A DNA stretch of 64,000 bases from CAVTND01 sp963735955 (GTDB taxonomy: Bacteria; Pseudomonadota; Gammaproteobacteria; Burkholderiales; Burkholderiaceae_F), in assembly GCA_963735955.1 (NCBI GenBank), contig CAVTND010000015.1:42272-106271 (forward strand), in the 5' to 3' direction. Below are positions 18,418-26,558 of this stretch, in pieces; position 1 is the stretch's first letter, and every line of letters starts with the position of its first letter. A program made the translations under genes and the position numbers. The notes beneath the pieces were generated by a model. That model ran no database searches. It saw only the letters and a program-made list of their open reading frames with translations, and had not been told where the DNA came from.

Positions 18418-19383
18418 ATGAACCTGCGCGTATTCAACCTTCTCACTGCACTCTGCCTGTGTCTGCTGCCTCTGCTGGCATCGGCGCAGACCTTTCAGTC
18501 GCCGTTGCTGACGCCGGCCGAGCTGGCAGCGCGGCTGCCCGACCGTGAACTGCGTGTGATCGATATCCGCAGCGCGGCGAGCGACAAGGGATCGACCTTT
18601 GACTTTCCTCATGTCGCGGGCGCGCAGTGGGCGCCCTATGCGCTGTGGCGCGGACCGAAAGACAACCCAGGTGCGCTCCCGTCAGCGGACGACCTGGGTG
18701 CCTTGATCCGCCGACTCGGCATCGATACGAGCACGCCCGTCGTCATCGTCTACAACGGGGGCGACGCGACCGACTTCGGCGCGGCTGCGCGCGTGTACTG
18801 GACCTTGAAGGTGGCGGGCCTGAAGCAGCTCGCGATTCTCAATGGCGGGATCAAAGCCTGGAGCGCGGCCGGCCTGCCGCTGGTCACCGCAGCAAGCGCC
18901 GCGCCTGCGCCGTCCCACTTCGAACTGAAGATTGACCATGAACTGATCGCCACGCGCACACAAGTCGCGCAGGTTCTCGCGGCGGGCAAGTCACGCGTTA
19001 TCGATGCGCGACCGCGTGAGTACTTCGAGGGCGGGGCCCGTCATCCGCTGGCGCGCGCGCCGGGAACACTGGTCGGCGCGAAGAACGTCGACTCCGACGT
19101 GTGGTTTGCACCCGATGGCAACGTGCTGCCGATCGCCGAACTGAGACGCATCGCCGCGCAGCAGGGCGTCGCGACAGATCAGCCCACCGTTTCCTTCTGC
19201 AATACCGGGCACTGGGCGGCGACCAACTGGTTTGTACTGTCCGAGCTGCTGGATCAGCACCGGATCAGCCTGTATCCGGAATCGATGGTCGATTGGTCGC
19301 GCTCCGGGCTCGCGATGCAGAACGTGCCAAGCCGTTGGCAACAATTTCGAGACCAGCTGCGCGCAGCGATGGGACAGCTCTAG
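18418..19383 (+). CDS. Exported tandem-rhodanese sulfurtransferase
   Basis: Periplasmic thiosulfate or mercaptopyruvate sulfurtransferase of 321 residues. A signal peptide (residues 1-22, ending ASA) precedes two rhodanese domains. The N-terminal domain (about 30-160) lacks a catalytic cysteine; its loop reads VYNGGDATDFG. The C-terminal domain (about 180-310) has the active loop FCNTGHWA. Start ATG 18418 begins the signal peptide directly. It is followed by a YeeE/YedE transporter gene, which suggests that it supplies or processes a reduced sulfur species for uptake. Confidence 0.88.
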   Translation: MNLRVFNLLTALCLCLLPLLASAQTFQSPLLTPAELAARLPDRELRVIDIRSAASDKGSTFDFPHVAGAQWAPYALWRGPKDNPGALPSADDLGALIRRLGIDTSTPVVIVYNGGDATDFGAAARVYWTLKVAGLKQLAILNGGIKAWSAAGLPLVTAASAAPAPSHFELKIDHELIATRTQVAQVLAAGKSRVIDARPREYFEGGARHPLARAPGTLVGAKNVDSDVWFAPDGNVLPIAELRRIAAQQGVATDQPTVSFCNTGHWAATNWFVLSELLDQHRISLYPESMVDWSRSGLAMQNVPSRWQQFRDQLRAAMGQL

Positions 19384-19457
19384 TGGCCTGTAACAGCCAA
19401 TTCAGGAGTGCCTTGCGGGGCGGGGCGGCCGATTGCTTTGTCGCTCGCCTTGCGAAT

Positions 19458-20579
19458 ATGCGAGAGCTATTCGACGCGGCTCGCTTCGCGCGCTCGACCG
19501 CCGCGCCCTTGCTCGCCGCCGCCGTGCTCGCCTGGGTCGCGGTGACCTGGCTGGTTGGTCTGCGACAGGGTCTGCTGTTTCTGATCGGCATCGGCTACGG
19601 CGCGGTCCTGGCGGGAGTTTCGTTCGGCTTCACGACCGGCTGGCGCGCCTGGATCCGCGATCGCGATCCGACCGGCTTCCTCGCGCAGTTTCTCGCCATC
19701 GGCTTGGCGATGCTGGTCTCGATACCGCTGATTGCGAGTTCCGATGAACTGACCGGAGCGATTGCGCCCGTGTCGGTTGCGCTCGTGCTCGGGGCTTTCG
19801 TGTTCGGTGCTGCGATGCAGGTGGCGGATGGTTGCGGGTCCGGCACCTTGTACAAGGCCGGACTCGGCAATGGTTTCTCGCTTGCCGTGCTGCCCGGCTT
19901 CATCGCCGGCAGTTTCTTCGGCGCCGCGCACCTGGACCGCTGGATGGCTTTCGGAAGCCTGCCACCGATATCACTGCCGGAGCAGCTCGGCGCCGCTGGC
20001 GCGCTGCTGCTTCAACTCGCAGTCCTGGGAGCGATCGGATTCGCACTGTGGCGGCGGCGCGGCCGCACCGATACGCGCTGGCAGGGCCGCGCAGTCTACG
20101 TCGGCGCCGCGCTGCTGGCGCTGTTCGCGGTGCTGAACCTGATCATCGCCGGTCAGCCCTGGGGCGTGGTCTACGGACTTGGATTGTGGGGAGCGAAGAT
20201 TGCAACCTGGCTGGGCGCGGATCTCGCGACCAATGCCTACTGGGGACGTGAACTGCAGCAGGCGCACCTTCATGCATCCCTGCTGAACGACGTCACCTCG
20301 ATCACCGATCTCGGTTTGCTGATCGGCGCCCTGATTGCGGCCAACTGGCGCGGTACCGCGCGCCCGCACACTCAGGCCAGCGGCCGCCAGTGGCTTGCTG
20401 CAGTGATCGCCGGACTCGTGCTCGGCTACTCATCGCGACTGGCCTTCGGCTGCAATATCGGCGGCTACTTTTCCGGCATCAGCACCGGCAGCCTGCATGG
20501 CTGGGTGTGGTTCGCGGCGGCCTTTTCCGGCTCTCTCGTCGGTGTGCGGGTGCGCGCCGCGCTGGGCCTGAAAGCATGA
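19458..20579 (+). CDS. YeeE/YedE (TsuA-type) sulfur-compound transporter
   Basis: Inner-membrane protein of 373 residues with nine or more hydrophobic segments. The two YeeE/YedE halves each carry the conserved cysteine loop: VADGCGSGTLYKAGLG near residue 130 and AFGCNIGGYFSGISTGS near residue 335. In thiosulfate transporters of this family these cysteines pass the substrate. A GTG at 19383 that overlaps the rhodanese stop is in frame and would add 25 residues; ATG 19458 is preferred because the hydrophobic part follows it, but neither start has a strong ribosome-binding site. Overlaps the next small gene by four bases. Confidence 0.85.
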   Translation: MRELFDAARFARSTAAPLLAAAVLAWVAVTWLVGLRQGLLFLIGIGYGAVLAGVSFGFTTGWRAWIRDRDPTGFLAQFLAIGLAMLVSIPLIASSDELTGAIAPVSVALVLGAFVFGAAMQVADGCGSGTLYKAGLGNGFSLAVLPGFIAGSFFGAAHLDRWMAFGSLPPISLPEQLGAAGALLLQLAVLGAIGFALWRRRGRTDTRWQGRAVYVGAALLALFAVLNLIIAGQPWGVVYGLGLWGAKIATWLGADLATNAYWGRELQQAHLHASLLNDVTSITDLGLLIGALIAANWRGTARPHTQASGRQWLAAVIAGLVLGYSSRLAFGCNIGGYFSGISTGSLHGWVWFAAAFSGSLVGVRVRAALGLKA

Positions 20580-20752
20580 AGGGCGGCCGCACGCTCGCCT
20601 TTGCGGCGCTGTTCTGGTCAGTGGCGCTCGGTTTCATCGCGCTCGACTGGATGCGATCGGCGCAACACAACCGCTTCGACGAGCCCCTGCCGTGGCAACT
20701 CGGGCAGGAAAAAGGCGAGGCCGCCGGCCATTGCGCCGCGCCGCTGAAGTAA
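20576..20752 (+). CDS. Small single-span membrane protein (58 aa) of the sulfur module
   Basis: ATG 20576 overlaps the stop of the YeeE/YedE gene (ATGA). A hydrophobic segment at residues 6-25 (LAFAALFWSVALGFIALDW) is followed by a short polar tail with one cysteine near the C-terminus (AGHCAAPLK). No family recognised. Translational coupling suggests an accessory subunit or chaperone of the transporter. Confidence 0.6.
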   Translation: MKGGRTLAFAALFWSVALGFIALDWMRSAQHNRFDEPLPWQLGQEKGEAAGHCAAPLK

Positions 20753-20806
20753 GTGATCTAGGCCTATTCACACAGGCCCTAACGCATGGGCGGCTAAGCT
20801 TCGCCC

Positions 20807-21769
20807 ATGCCGCTCGCGATTTCCTTCAACGATGTTGCTACCGCCGCACAACGGCTCGCCGGCGTCGCACATCGAACACCGGTCCTGACTTCGCGCACCG
20901 CGGACGAGCTTGCTGGCGCCAGCCTTTTCTTCAAGTGCGAGAACCTGCAGCGCATGGGGGCGTTCAAGTTCCGGGGCGCGTACAACGCGCTGGCGCAGTT
21001 CAGCGCGGAGCAGCGCCGCGGCGGCGTGATCGCGTTTTCATCGGGCAATCATGCGCAGGCCATTGCGTTGGCGGCGAGCCTGATCAACACGCCGGCGGTG
21101 ATTGTGATGCCGGAGGATGCACCACCCAGCAAGATCGTCGCCACCCGTGGTTATGGTGCGGAGGTCATTCTCTACAACCGTTACACGGAGGACCGCGAGG
21201 CGCTCGCGCAGCGCCTCGCCCGCGAACGCGGCATGACCCTGATCCCGCCCTACGACCATCCGCATGTCATGGCTGGGCAGGGTACGGCGGCGCTCGAACT
21301 GATCGAGGAGGTCAGGCAACTGGATGCGCTGCTGGTGTGCACCGGCGGCGGTGGGCTGCTGTCGGGCTGCGCAACGGCAGCTCGCCACCTGGTGCCGGCC
21401 TGTCGCGTAATCGGGGTTGAGCCCGCTGCCGGCAATGATGTGCAGCTGAGTTTCGCGCGGGGCGAGATCGTTCACATCGAGGTGCCGCAGACGATTGCCG
21501 ACGGGGCGCAGACACAGCATCCGGGAAAGCTGACCTTCCCTGTCATTCAGTCACTGGTCGCGGAAATCGTGACGGTCAGCGATGATGCGCTGGTACGCGC
21601 TCTGCGCTTCTTCGCTGCGCGCATGAAGCTGGTGGTCGAACCAACCGGTGCGCTGGCCGCCGCCGCGGCGTTTGAACGTGCAACCGATCTGCGCGGCGGC
21701 CGCGTCGGCGTAATTGTCAGCGGTGGCAACGTCGACCTGGCGCGCTACGCCTCGATGCTCGCCGCTTGA
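20807..21769 (+). CDS. Threonine/serine dehydratase-like PLP enzyme (possibly threo-3-hydroxyaspartate dehydratase)
   Basis: Fold type II PLP enzyme of 320 residues. The Schiff-base lysine lies in MGAFKFRGAYNA, the phosphate-binding loop is CTGGGGLLSG, and the asparagine contacting the pyridine ring is in SSGNHAQAIA. The length, without an ACT regulatory domain, matches serine racemase, catabolic threonine ammonia-lyase and hydroxyaspartate dehydratase, which cannot be told apart here. It stands alone, 54 bases after the sulfur module and convergent with the SodC-like gene. Confidence 0.88.
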   Translation: MPLAISFNDVATAAQRLAGVAHRTPVLTSRTADELAGASLFFKCENLQRMGAFKFRGAYNALAQFSAEQRRGGVIAFSSGNHAQAIALAASLINTPAVIVMPEDAPPSKIVATRGYGAEVILYNRYTEDREALAQRLARERGMTLIPPYDHPHVMAGQGTAALELIEEVRQLDALLVCTGGGGLLSGCATAARHLVPACRVIGVEPAAGNDVQLSFARGEIVHIEVPQTIADGAQTQHPGKLTFPVIQSLVAEIVTVSDDALVRALRFFAARMKLVVEPTGALAAAAAFERATDLRGGRVGVIVSGGNVDLARYASMLAA

Positions 21770-21789
21770 CGTTTTCGACCAGGGCCGGG

Positions 21790-22374
21790 TCAGTCCCTTG
21801 CCTTGATGACGCCGCAGGCAATTGCCAGCCCGGCCTTGCCGTCGGGCTGCGTCTTGTAGTCATCAGCAGTTTCACGCACCACAATCGAACGCCCGACGAC
21901 TGAGCGTGGGCCAGGTGCGACGGTCAACAGCCGCGTCTCGTAAGAAAACACCGCCGTGCCTTCGCCATCGGACGAGAGATTGGGCAAATCTCCAGCGTGA
22001 CTCTCGGGCCGGCCGTAACGGCCATGCGGCTTGCCGTCCGGATTGAAATGTCCGCCAGCCGCAGCACCGTTGGCCGAACAATCGCCATGCTCGTACACCG
22101 CGAATGCAAATTGCCGGTTAGGCGTCAGGCTGTTGATGTCGGCCCGGATGAACACGGTGCCAGCTTCGGCAGCCAGCGACTGCGCCACTGGCGCAGATCG
22201 GTCGAAGACGCTGCCCACCAGGGTCTTGCCGTCCGTCTGGTGAAACATCACCCTGCCCCAGACCCGGCTGTCGTTGAGATTCTCAAGCTGTGCCTGCGCG
22301 AACGAGCCTCCGGTCCAGGTCTCGCAGCCCGATACCAATGCCATCAGAAGTACCGGCATGACCCATCGCGACAT
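21790..22374 (-). CDS. SodC-like lipoprotein with intact zinc site but no copper ligands
   Basis: Cu-Zn superoxide dismutase fold, 194 residues, with a lipoprotein signal (LMALVSGC, Cys17). The zinc ligands are all present: His109 (GGHFNP), His117 (PHGRYG), His126 and Asp129 (SHAGD). The copper ligands are not: the usual FHxHE reads FAVYE (Ala92, Tyr94), and the last histidine (GRSIVVH) is Arg167. The disulfide cysteines (EHGDC and IACGVI) remain. Loss of three copper ligands predicts no dismutase activity, as in the copper-poor homologue YojM of Bacillus subtilis. A structural or metal-binding envelope role is possible. Confidence 0.88.
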   Translation of the reverse strand: MSRWVMPVLLMALVSGCETWTGGSFAQAQLENLNDSRVWGRVMFHQTDGKTLVGSVFDRSAPVAQSLAAEAGTVFIRADINSLTPNRQFAFAVYEHGDCSANGAAAGGHFNPDGKPHGRYGRPESHAGDLPNLSSDGEGTAVFSYETRLLTVAPGPRSVVGRSIVVRETADDYKTQPDGKAGLAIACGVIKARD

Positions 22375-22541
22375 GACTACTCCGTCAGTTGATTGGGCCG
22401 CCCAGCTTGCCCTACGGCGCTGATCTTAGCGGCGCGGCGAAATGCACGGTTTAGGCGTCGCTTTCCGTGACATGGGACTGGACGCGGCTTCCTAGCATCG
22501 CCTGTAGACCACCTTGCGTAGACCACCTCGCAAGTCGAGCC

Positions 22542-23063
22542 ATGCCAGGAAAAACCTCGCTTCGCATTGCCGTTCTGACTGCCGCCCTGTGCTGTGCCTG
22601 CTTCCCTGCAGTGGCGGTCGAATGGGTCGGTACGGTGGTTGGTATCGCCGACGGCGACACCTTGACCCTGCTCGATCGGTCGAAGTCGCAGCATCGCATC
22701 CGACTGGATGGTATCGATGCGCCTGAGCGCTCACAGCCGTACGGCCAGCGCGCACGCCAGTCGCTTGCCGGCCTGGCGCAGGGCCGCAATGCGCTGGCTG
22801 ACTGCGCGAAGACCGATCGTTACGGACGCGCAGTGTGTCGCGTGACCGTCGACGGGGTCGATGTCGGGCTCGAGCAGGTCCGCCGCGGCTTTGCCTGGCA
22901 CTACCTGCGCTATGCGAATGAACAGGCGGAAGCAGATCGCACCGCCTACGCACGCGCCGAACGCCGGGCGCGAGAGGAGCGGGCCGGGCTCTGGTCGTAT
23001 TCCGCGCCGACGCCGCCGTGGGAATACCGCCGCCAGCAGCGAGACTCTTCGCCCCCGGGGTGA
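22542..23063 (+). CDS. Exported thermonuclease (staphylococcal nuclease fold)
   Basis: Secreted or periplasmic nuclease of 173 residues. A signal peptide (residues 1-25, ending PAVAVE) precedes an SNase domain with the calcium aspartate in VGIADGDTLTLL, the first catalytic arginine in RIRLDGIDAPER, the KTDRYGRAVCRV segment and GFAWHYLRY. All catalytic positions are kept. A 14-base near-perfect tandem duplication (tagaccacct) sits just upstream at 22504-22531. A second, lipoprotein homologue lies at 29113. Confidence 0.88.
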   Translation: MPGKTSLRIAVLTAALCCACFPAVAVEWVGTVVGIADGDTLTLLDRSKSQHRIRLDGIDAPERSQPYGQRARQSLAGLAQGRNALADCAKTDRYGRAVCRVTVDGVDVGLEQVRRGFAWHYLRYANEQAEADRTAYARAERRAREERAGLWSYSAPTPPWEYRRQQRDSSPPG

Positions 23064-23084
23064 GGCTGCAGTATCGTCGCGAGC

Positions 23085-24191
23085 ATGAAGGATTCAGCGT
23101 GCGGCTCGGGCACTTCAGCCACAAACGAACTGCCGCCACCGGCCACGTCCTGGTCCCTGCCGGCGCATTGCTATGTAGATCCCGGGTTCGAAGCACGCGA
23201 ACGGGCTGCGGTGTTCGCCCGCAACTGGCAAGTGGTTGCGCACGCCGAAGCGCTCGCCGGTCGCGGTGATCACGTGCTGGCGGAAATTGCCGGAGTGCCC
23301 TTGCTGCTGGTGCGCGGTGATGATGGCGAATTGCGCGCTCTGCATAACGTCTGCCGCCATCGGGCCGGCCCGCTCGCCACCTGCGACGGACGCGGCGCGC
23401 GGGCCCTGACGTGCAAATACCATGGCTGGACCTATGCGCTCGACGGCCGTCTGCGCGGCGCGCCCGAGATGCGCGACGCACCTGATTTCGACGTCGACAC
23501 AATTCGCCTGCCGCGCGCGCTTGCGGCCGAATGGCAGGGCCTGGTGCTCGCTGCGCTCGGCGTGGCGCCGGATTTCGAGTCCCTGGTTGCAGGAATCACC
23601 GAGCGCCTGCGCGGAATCTCCCTCGCGACCTGCCGCTTCGATCGCCGCGTCAGTTACGAGATCGCCTGCAACTGGAAGGTCTACGTCGACAACTTCCTCG
23701 AGGGTTATCACCTGCCGCTGGTCCACCCGGCGCTCAACCGACTGCTCGACTATCGCAGCTACCGCACGGAACTGGCGCGCTGGCATTCGCTGCAATGGAG
23801 CCCGCTCGACGGCGGCGAAGGCCCGTACGGCAGTGGCGAAGCCCTGTACTACTGGCTGTATCCGAACACGATGCTCAATATCCTGCCAGGTCGGCTGCAG
23901 ACCAACCGCGTCGTGCCTTTATCACCACAGCGCTGCCGGGTGGACTTCGACTACTACTACACGGAAGGTGCCGTCGCAGGCGGCGCAAGCGATCGTGACT
24001 TTGCCGAACAGGTACAGGCCGAGGACATCGGCATCTGCGAAGCAGTGCAACGTGGCCTGGCCTCGGGCTCCTATGTCAGCGGCCGCCTGAATCCGACGCG
24101 CGAAACCGGTGTCGCCCATTTTCACGCCTTGCTGCGGGCGGACCTGCAGGACGACGCGTTACTTGACCCCTGTTTCGCCAAAAGCGCGTAA
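23085..24191 (+). CDS. Rieske non-heme iron oxygenase, alpha subunit
   Basis: Aromatic-ring-hydroxylating-dioxygenase-type enzyme of 368 residues. The N-terminal Rieske domain has CRHRAG and CKYHGWTY (2 Cys, 2 His). The catalytic domain shows NFLEGYHLPLVHPAL, giving two histidine ligands, and a late carboxylate in QAEDIGICEAVQRGL. The last motif is typical of the branch that attacks quaternary ammonium and related non-aromatic substrates (GbcA, choline or stachydrine oxygenases), so the substrate may not be aromatic. No reductase gene is adjacent. Confidence 0.88.
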   Translation: MKDSACGSGTSATNELPPPATSWSLPAHCYVDPGFEARERAAVFARNWQVVAHAEALAGRGDHVLAEIAGVPLLLVRGDDGELRALHNVCRHRAGPLATCDGRGARALTCKYHGWTYALDGRLRGAPEMRDAPDFDVDTIRLPRALAAEWQGLVLAALGVAPDFESLVAGITERLRGISLATCRFDRRVSYEIACNWKVYVDNFLEGYHLPLVHPALNRLLDYRSYRTELARWHSLQWSPLDGGEGPYGSGEALYYWLYPNTMLNILPGRLQTNRVVPLSPQRCRVDFDYYYTEGAVAGGASDRDFAEQVQAEDIGICEAVQRGLASGSYVSGRLNPTRETGVAHFHALLRADLQDDALLDPCFAKSA

Positions 24192-24252
24192 ACCGGACGC
24201 GGCGTCAGCGTCGCCAGCAGCAGGCTGCCGAACAGGAAATGCGGTCTCGTCG

Positions 24253-24966
24253 TCAATGATTCCGCAGGTTGAGCAGCGCGAGGAATTCACGTCGCAAATT
24301 GGCATTGGTAAGAAACGCGCCGCGCATCACGCTGTTGATCATGCGCGAGTCAGTGTCCTTGACGCCGCGCCATTTGATGCAGAAGTGGTCCGCCTCCATG
24401 ACAAGCGCGAGGCCGTCCGGTTTCATTTCCTTCTGCAGCAGATCGGCCAGATGAGTGACCGCCTCCTCCTGGATCTGCGGCCGGCTCATCACCCAATCGG
24501 CGATCCGCGCGTACTTCGACAGGCCGATCAGCTTGGAGCGCTGGTGAGGCAATACGCCAACCCAGAGCCGGCCGAGAATCGGGCAGAGGTGATGGGAGCA
24601 GGCACTGCGCACAGTGATCGGGCCGACGATGATCAGTTCATTGAGCTTCTCGACATTCGGAAATTCAGTGATGAACGGCCGCGCCGCATAGCGGCCGCGA
24701 AAGACTTCCGTCAGGTACATCTTGGCGACGCGCCGCGCCGTTTCCCGCGTGTTGTGGTCGCTGTCGGTGTCGATAACCAGGCTTCGCAACAAGGCGAGCA
24801 CCTTGCCTTCGACCTCGTCCTGGAGCAAGGCAGCTTCGCCCGGTTCGATGAACTCGGCGATCGAGTCGTTGGCATGGAACCGCCGCCGTGCGGCCTTCAG
24901 GCGCAAACGGATCCGGTCGGACACTGCAACGTTTGCCGCCGTGCTCGCGCCCCTGTTGCGTCCCAT
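24253..24966 (-). CDS. folE: GTP cyclohydrolase I (type IA)
   Basis: Converts GTP to dihydroneopterin triphosphate, the first step of folate/pterin synthesis. 237 residues with zinc ligands in SACSHHLCPILG and in DHFCIKWRGV, and the GLSKYARIADWVMSRPQIQE motif that defines the active-site interface. The C-terminus keeps KDTDSRM. It is more divergent than the Escherichia coli enzyme and resembles the second FolE copy found in many proteobacteria. Convergent with the Rieske gene. Confidence 0.9.
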   Translation of the reverse strand: MGRNRGASTAANVAVSDRIRLRLKAARRRFHANDSIAEFIEPGEAALLQDEVEGKVLALLRSLVIDTDSDHNTRETARRVAKMYLTEVFRGRYAARPFITEFPNVEKLNELIIVGPITVRSACSHHLCPILGRLWVGVLPHQRSKLIGLSKYARIADWVMSRPQIQEEAVTHLADLLQKEMKPDGLALVMEADHFCIKWRGVKDTDSRMINSVMRGAFLTNANLRREFLALLNLRNH

Positions 24967-25043
24967 GCCGCCCTCGCGATTCGTGATCGGGCGTCGATCC
25001 TACCAGCGGTCTGCTGCCCGACCTGAGGCAAGGCGCAGTGTCG

Positions 25044-25499
25044 TCAGGCGGCGGAATCTTTGGCGCGCAACTTGGCGGCAATGTAGTCGCCATGTGTCAC
25101 GTGCAGCAGGTTCGCGATCTTGCGCATCAGATGATTCTCATGCGCCGAGATGTCGCTGTCGGCGTAGGCGACGCGCCACATCAGTTCGAGCACGCGCTGC
25201 TTCTGTGGCTGGGTGAAGTGGCGGTTGATGAGCGAGGTGAACTGGTAATAGTCACCCGCCTGCCGGACTTCGTCTTCGGCCAGCCTGATCAGCGCCTCGG
25301 CCTCGTCGCCGGTCAGATCGAATTTTTCGCGCACCGCCCGCAGCACTGCGATGCCCTCGGATGGCTGGGTTTCGCCATCGATGCGCACGACCTCGACCAG
25401 CAGCGCCGCGGTCGCCAATCGAATGGCGTGCGCATCGTCGCGCGCATCCTTCGGCGCCTCCATCTGGCTTTCGAAGAATTCACGGATCGAGTTCAGCAT
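25044..25499 (-). CDS. TerB-family tellurite-resistance-like protein
   Basis: Cytosolic all-helical protein of 151 residues. TerB features are the two acidic pockets: VVRIDGETQPSEG near residue 40 and AYADSDISAHENHLMRKIANLL near residue 120, each resembling the Asp-rich metal-binding helix turns of the family. Start ATG 25499 (MLNSIREFF) begins the domain. Just downstream (25 bases) of the DUF2156-like gene on the same strand. Function in this family outside ter operons is not established. Confidence 0.8.
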   Translation of the reverse strand: MLNSIREFFESQMEAPKDARDDAHAIRLATAALLVEVVRIDGETQPSEGIAVLRAVREKFDLTGDEAEALIRLAEDEVRQAGDYYQFTSLINRHFTQPQKQRVLELMWRVAYADSDISAHENHLMRKIANLLHVTHGDYIAAKLRAKDSAA

Positions 25500-25524
25500 C
25501 TCCGGATCCCGATGTGGACAGACC

Positions 25525-26481
25525 CTAGCTCGAAGCTTCTTCGCTCTCGATCGGCCAGCGGGCACGCAGTGCCATTCTTACCCGAAATTTCTGCAGCAGC
25601 ATGCTCGGCTCATACGCCAGCTTGGCTTGCCGCAAGCGCGCCAGGCCATAGTCCTGCTCGAAGTTGAACCAGCGTACCCGCTTCGCCTGTGCTGTCGCCA
25701 CATGATGGAACATCAAATCGAACGCGCACGGGACCTCGGGTTGCGCCTTGACAAAATGCAGTGCCAGCATGTCGTCGGCAATCGTTTCGCCCAGGACAAA
25801 GCCGATCGGAACCTCTTCGGCATAGTAGACATGACCCTGGAGTCCGAGTTCCTCGGCCTGCTCGATCGCCTCAAGACATGGTGCATAGTCGGTCTGGGCC
25901 ACCGGGTCTGGATGTGCTGCCGTCCACGCATCCAGAATCGCACGCGCTCCCGCCGCACTTCCGCGCCCGAAGGGAACAGCCACCGGTCGGCTACGCTGCA
26001 GCAACTGGCCCAGGCCCTTGCGCTTGGCGTCCAGTTCAGGACCTCCATAGTCAAGAAAATTACCGACCGGAAAAATGTAGTCGGAGTCGGCGGCGTCGGC
26101 TTCGGCGACAAAGTGTTGGCGGTTGAAATTGGCGGCGCGTCGCTGGCCTACGGGGAAATAGCAGTCATAGCCGCGCAGGCGGGCCCACAGGCAATCCGAG
26201 CTGACGCGCGCCGGATCGAACAATGGCAGCAGAAAGCGATCACCATCCGTGTTGACGCCGGCGATGCAGGGCAGATCGCCGCTCTGATAGCGATAGAAGC
26301 GCTGATTCCTGAACAGGAAAAGATGCGCGAAGCAATACTCTGACAGCCCATTCCTGACGCCGGCAAGCAGGCGCTCGATCTCGGGGCGAAGGTCGAGGGT
26401 CAGCGGCTCACCTTCGATGTCCGCCAGGCCCGGGTTGATGTCGGCGGCCTTGCTCCCGCCTTCGATCGGCAGCGGGCTCAT
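25525..26481 (-). CDS. DUF2156-type (GNAT fold) protein
   Basis: 318 residues resembling the C-terminal acyltransferase domain of phosphatidylglycerol lysyltransferases (DUF2156), with duplicated GNAT folds. Visible are the Trp-rich LWARLRGYDCYFPVGQ, a central HVYYAEEVPIGFVLGETI strand pair, and the C-terminal RVRWFNFEQDYGLARLRQAKLAYEPS typical of the family. No membrane domain precedes it, so it is a soluble version. ATG 26481 overlaps the TGA of the palindromic-element frame. Probably once coupled directly to the TIGR03084-like gene upstream. Substrate unknown. Confidence 0.75.
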   Translation of the reverse strand: MSPLPIEGGSKAADINPGLADIEGEPLTLDLRPEIERLLAGVRNGLSEYCFAHLFLFRNQRFYRYQSGDLPCIAGVNTDGDRFLLPLFDPARVSSDCLWARLRGYDCYFPVGQRRAANFNRQHFVAEADAADSDYIFPVGNFLDYGGPELDAKRKGLGQLLQRSRPVAVPFGRGSAAGARAILDAWTAAHPDPVAQTDYAPCLEAIEQAEELGLQGHVYYAEEVPIGFVLGETIADDMLALHFVKAQPEVPCAFDLMFHHVATAQAKRVRWFNFEQDYGLARLRQAKLAYEPSMLLQKFRVRMALRARWPIESEEASS

Positions 26482-26558
26482 ATTGCAACCTTGGCGCTGT
26501 GCGCCGTCCCGCCAAGCGGGAGTGAGCCCGCTTTCGGGCGGCCGGGCAGCGGGCTCAT
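26478..26558 (-). repeat. Single-copy palindromic element at a stop/start overlap
   Basis: Seventy-seven bases, bounded by direct copies of ggcagcgggctcat (26468-26481 and 26545-26558). It has the same plan as the 75-base units at 15.6 kb: inverted repeats around GGCGCTGTGCGCC, TCCCGC/GCGGGA and GCCCGC/GCGGGC. It reads as a 26-codon frame from an ATG that overlaps the upstream stop to a TGA that overlaps the ATG of the DUF2156-like gene. The peptide includes GRPKAGSLPLGGTAHSAK, close to the other locus. Confidence 0.8.

Noticed and set aside
15566..18418. Open frame of 950 codons on the plus strand
   Set aside because: Covers the palindromic element and the antisense of the PASTA and aldo/keto reductase genes; no protein motif was recognised in it.
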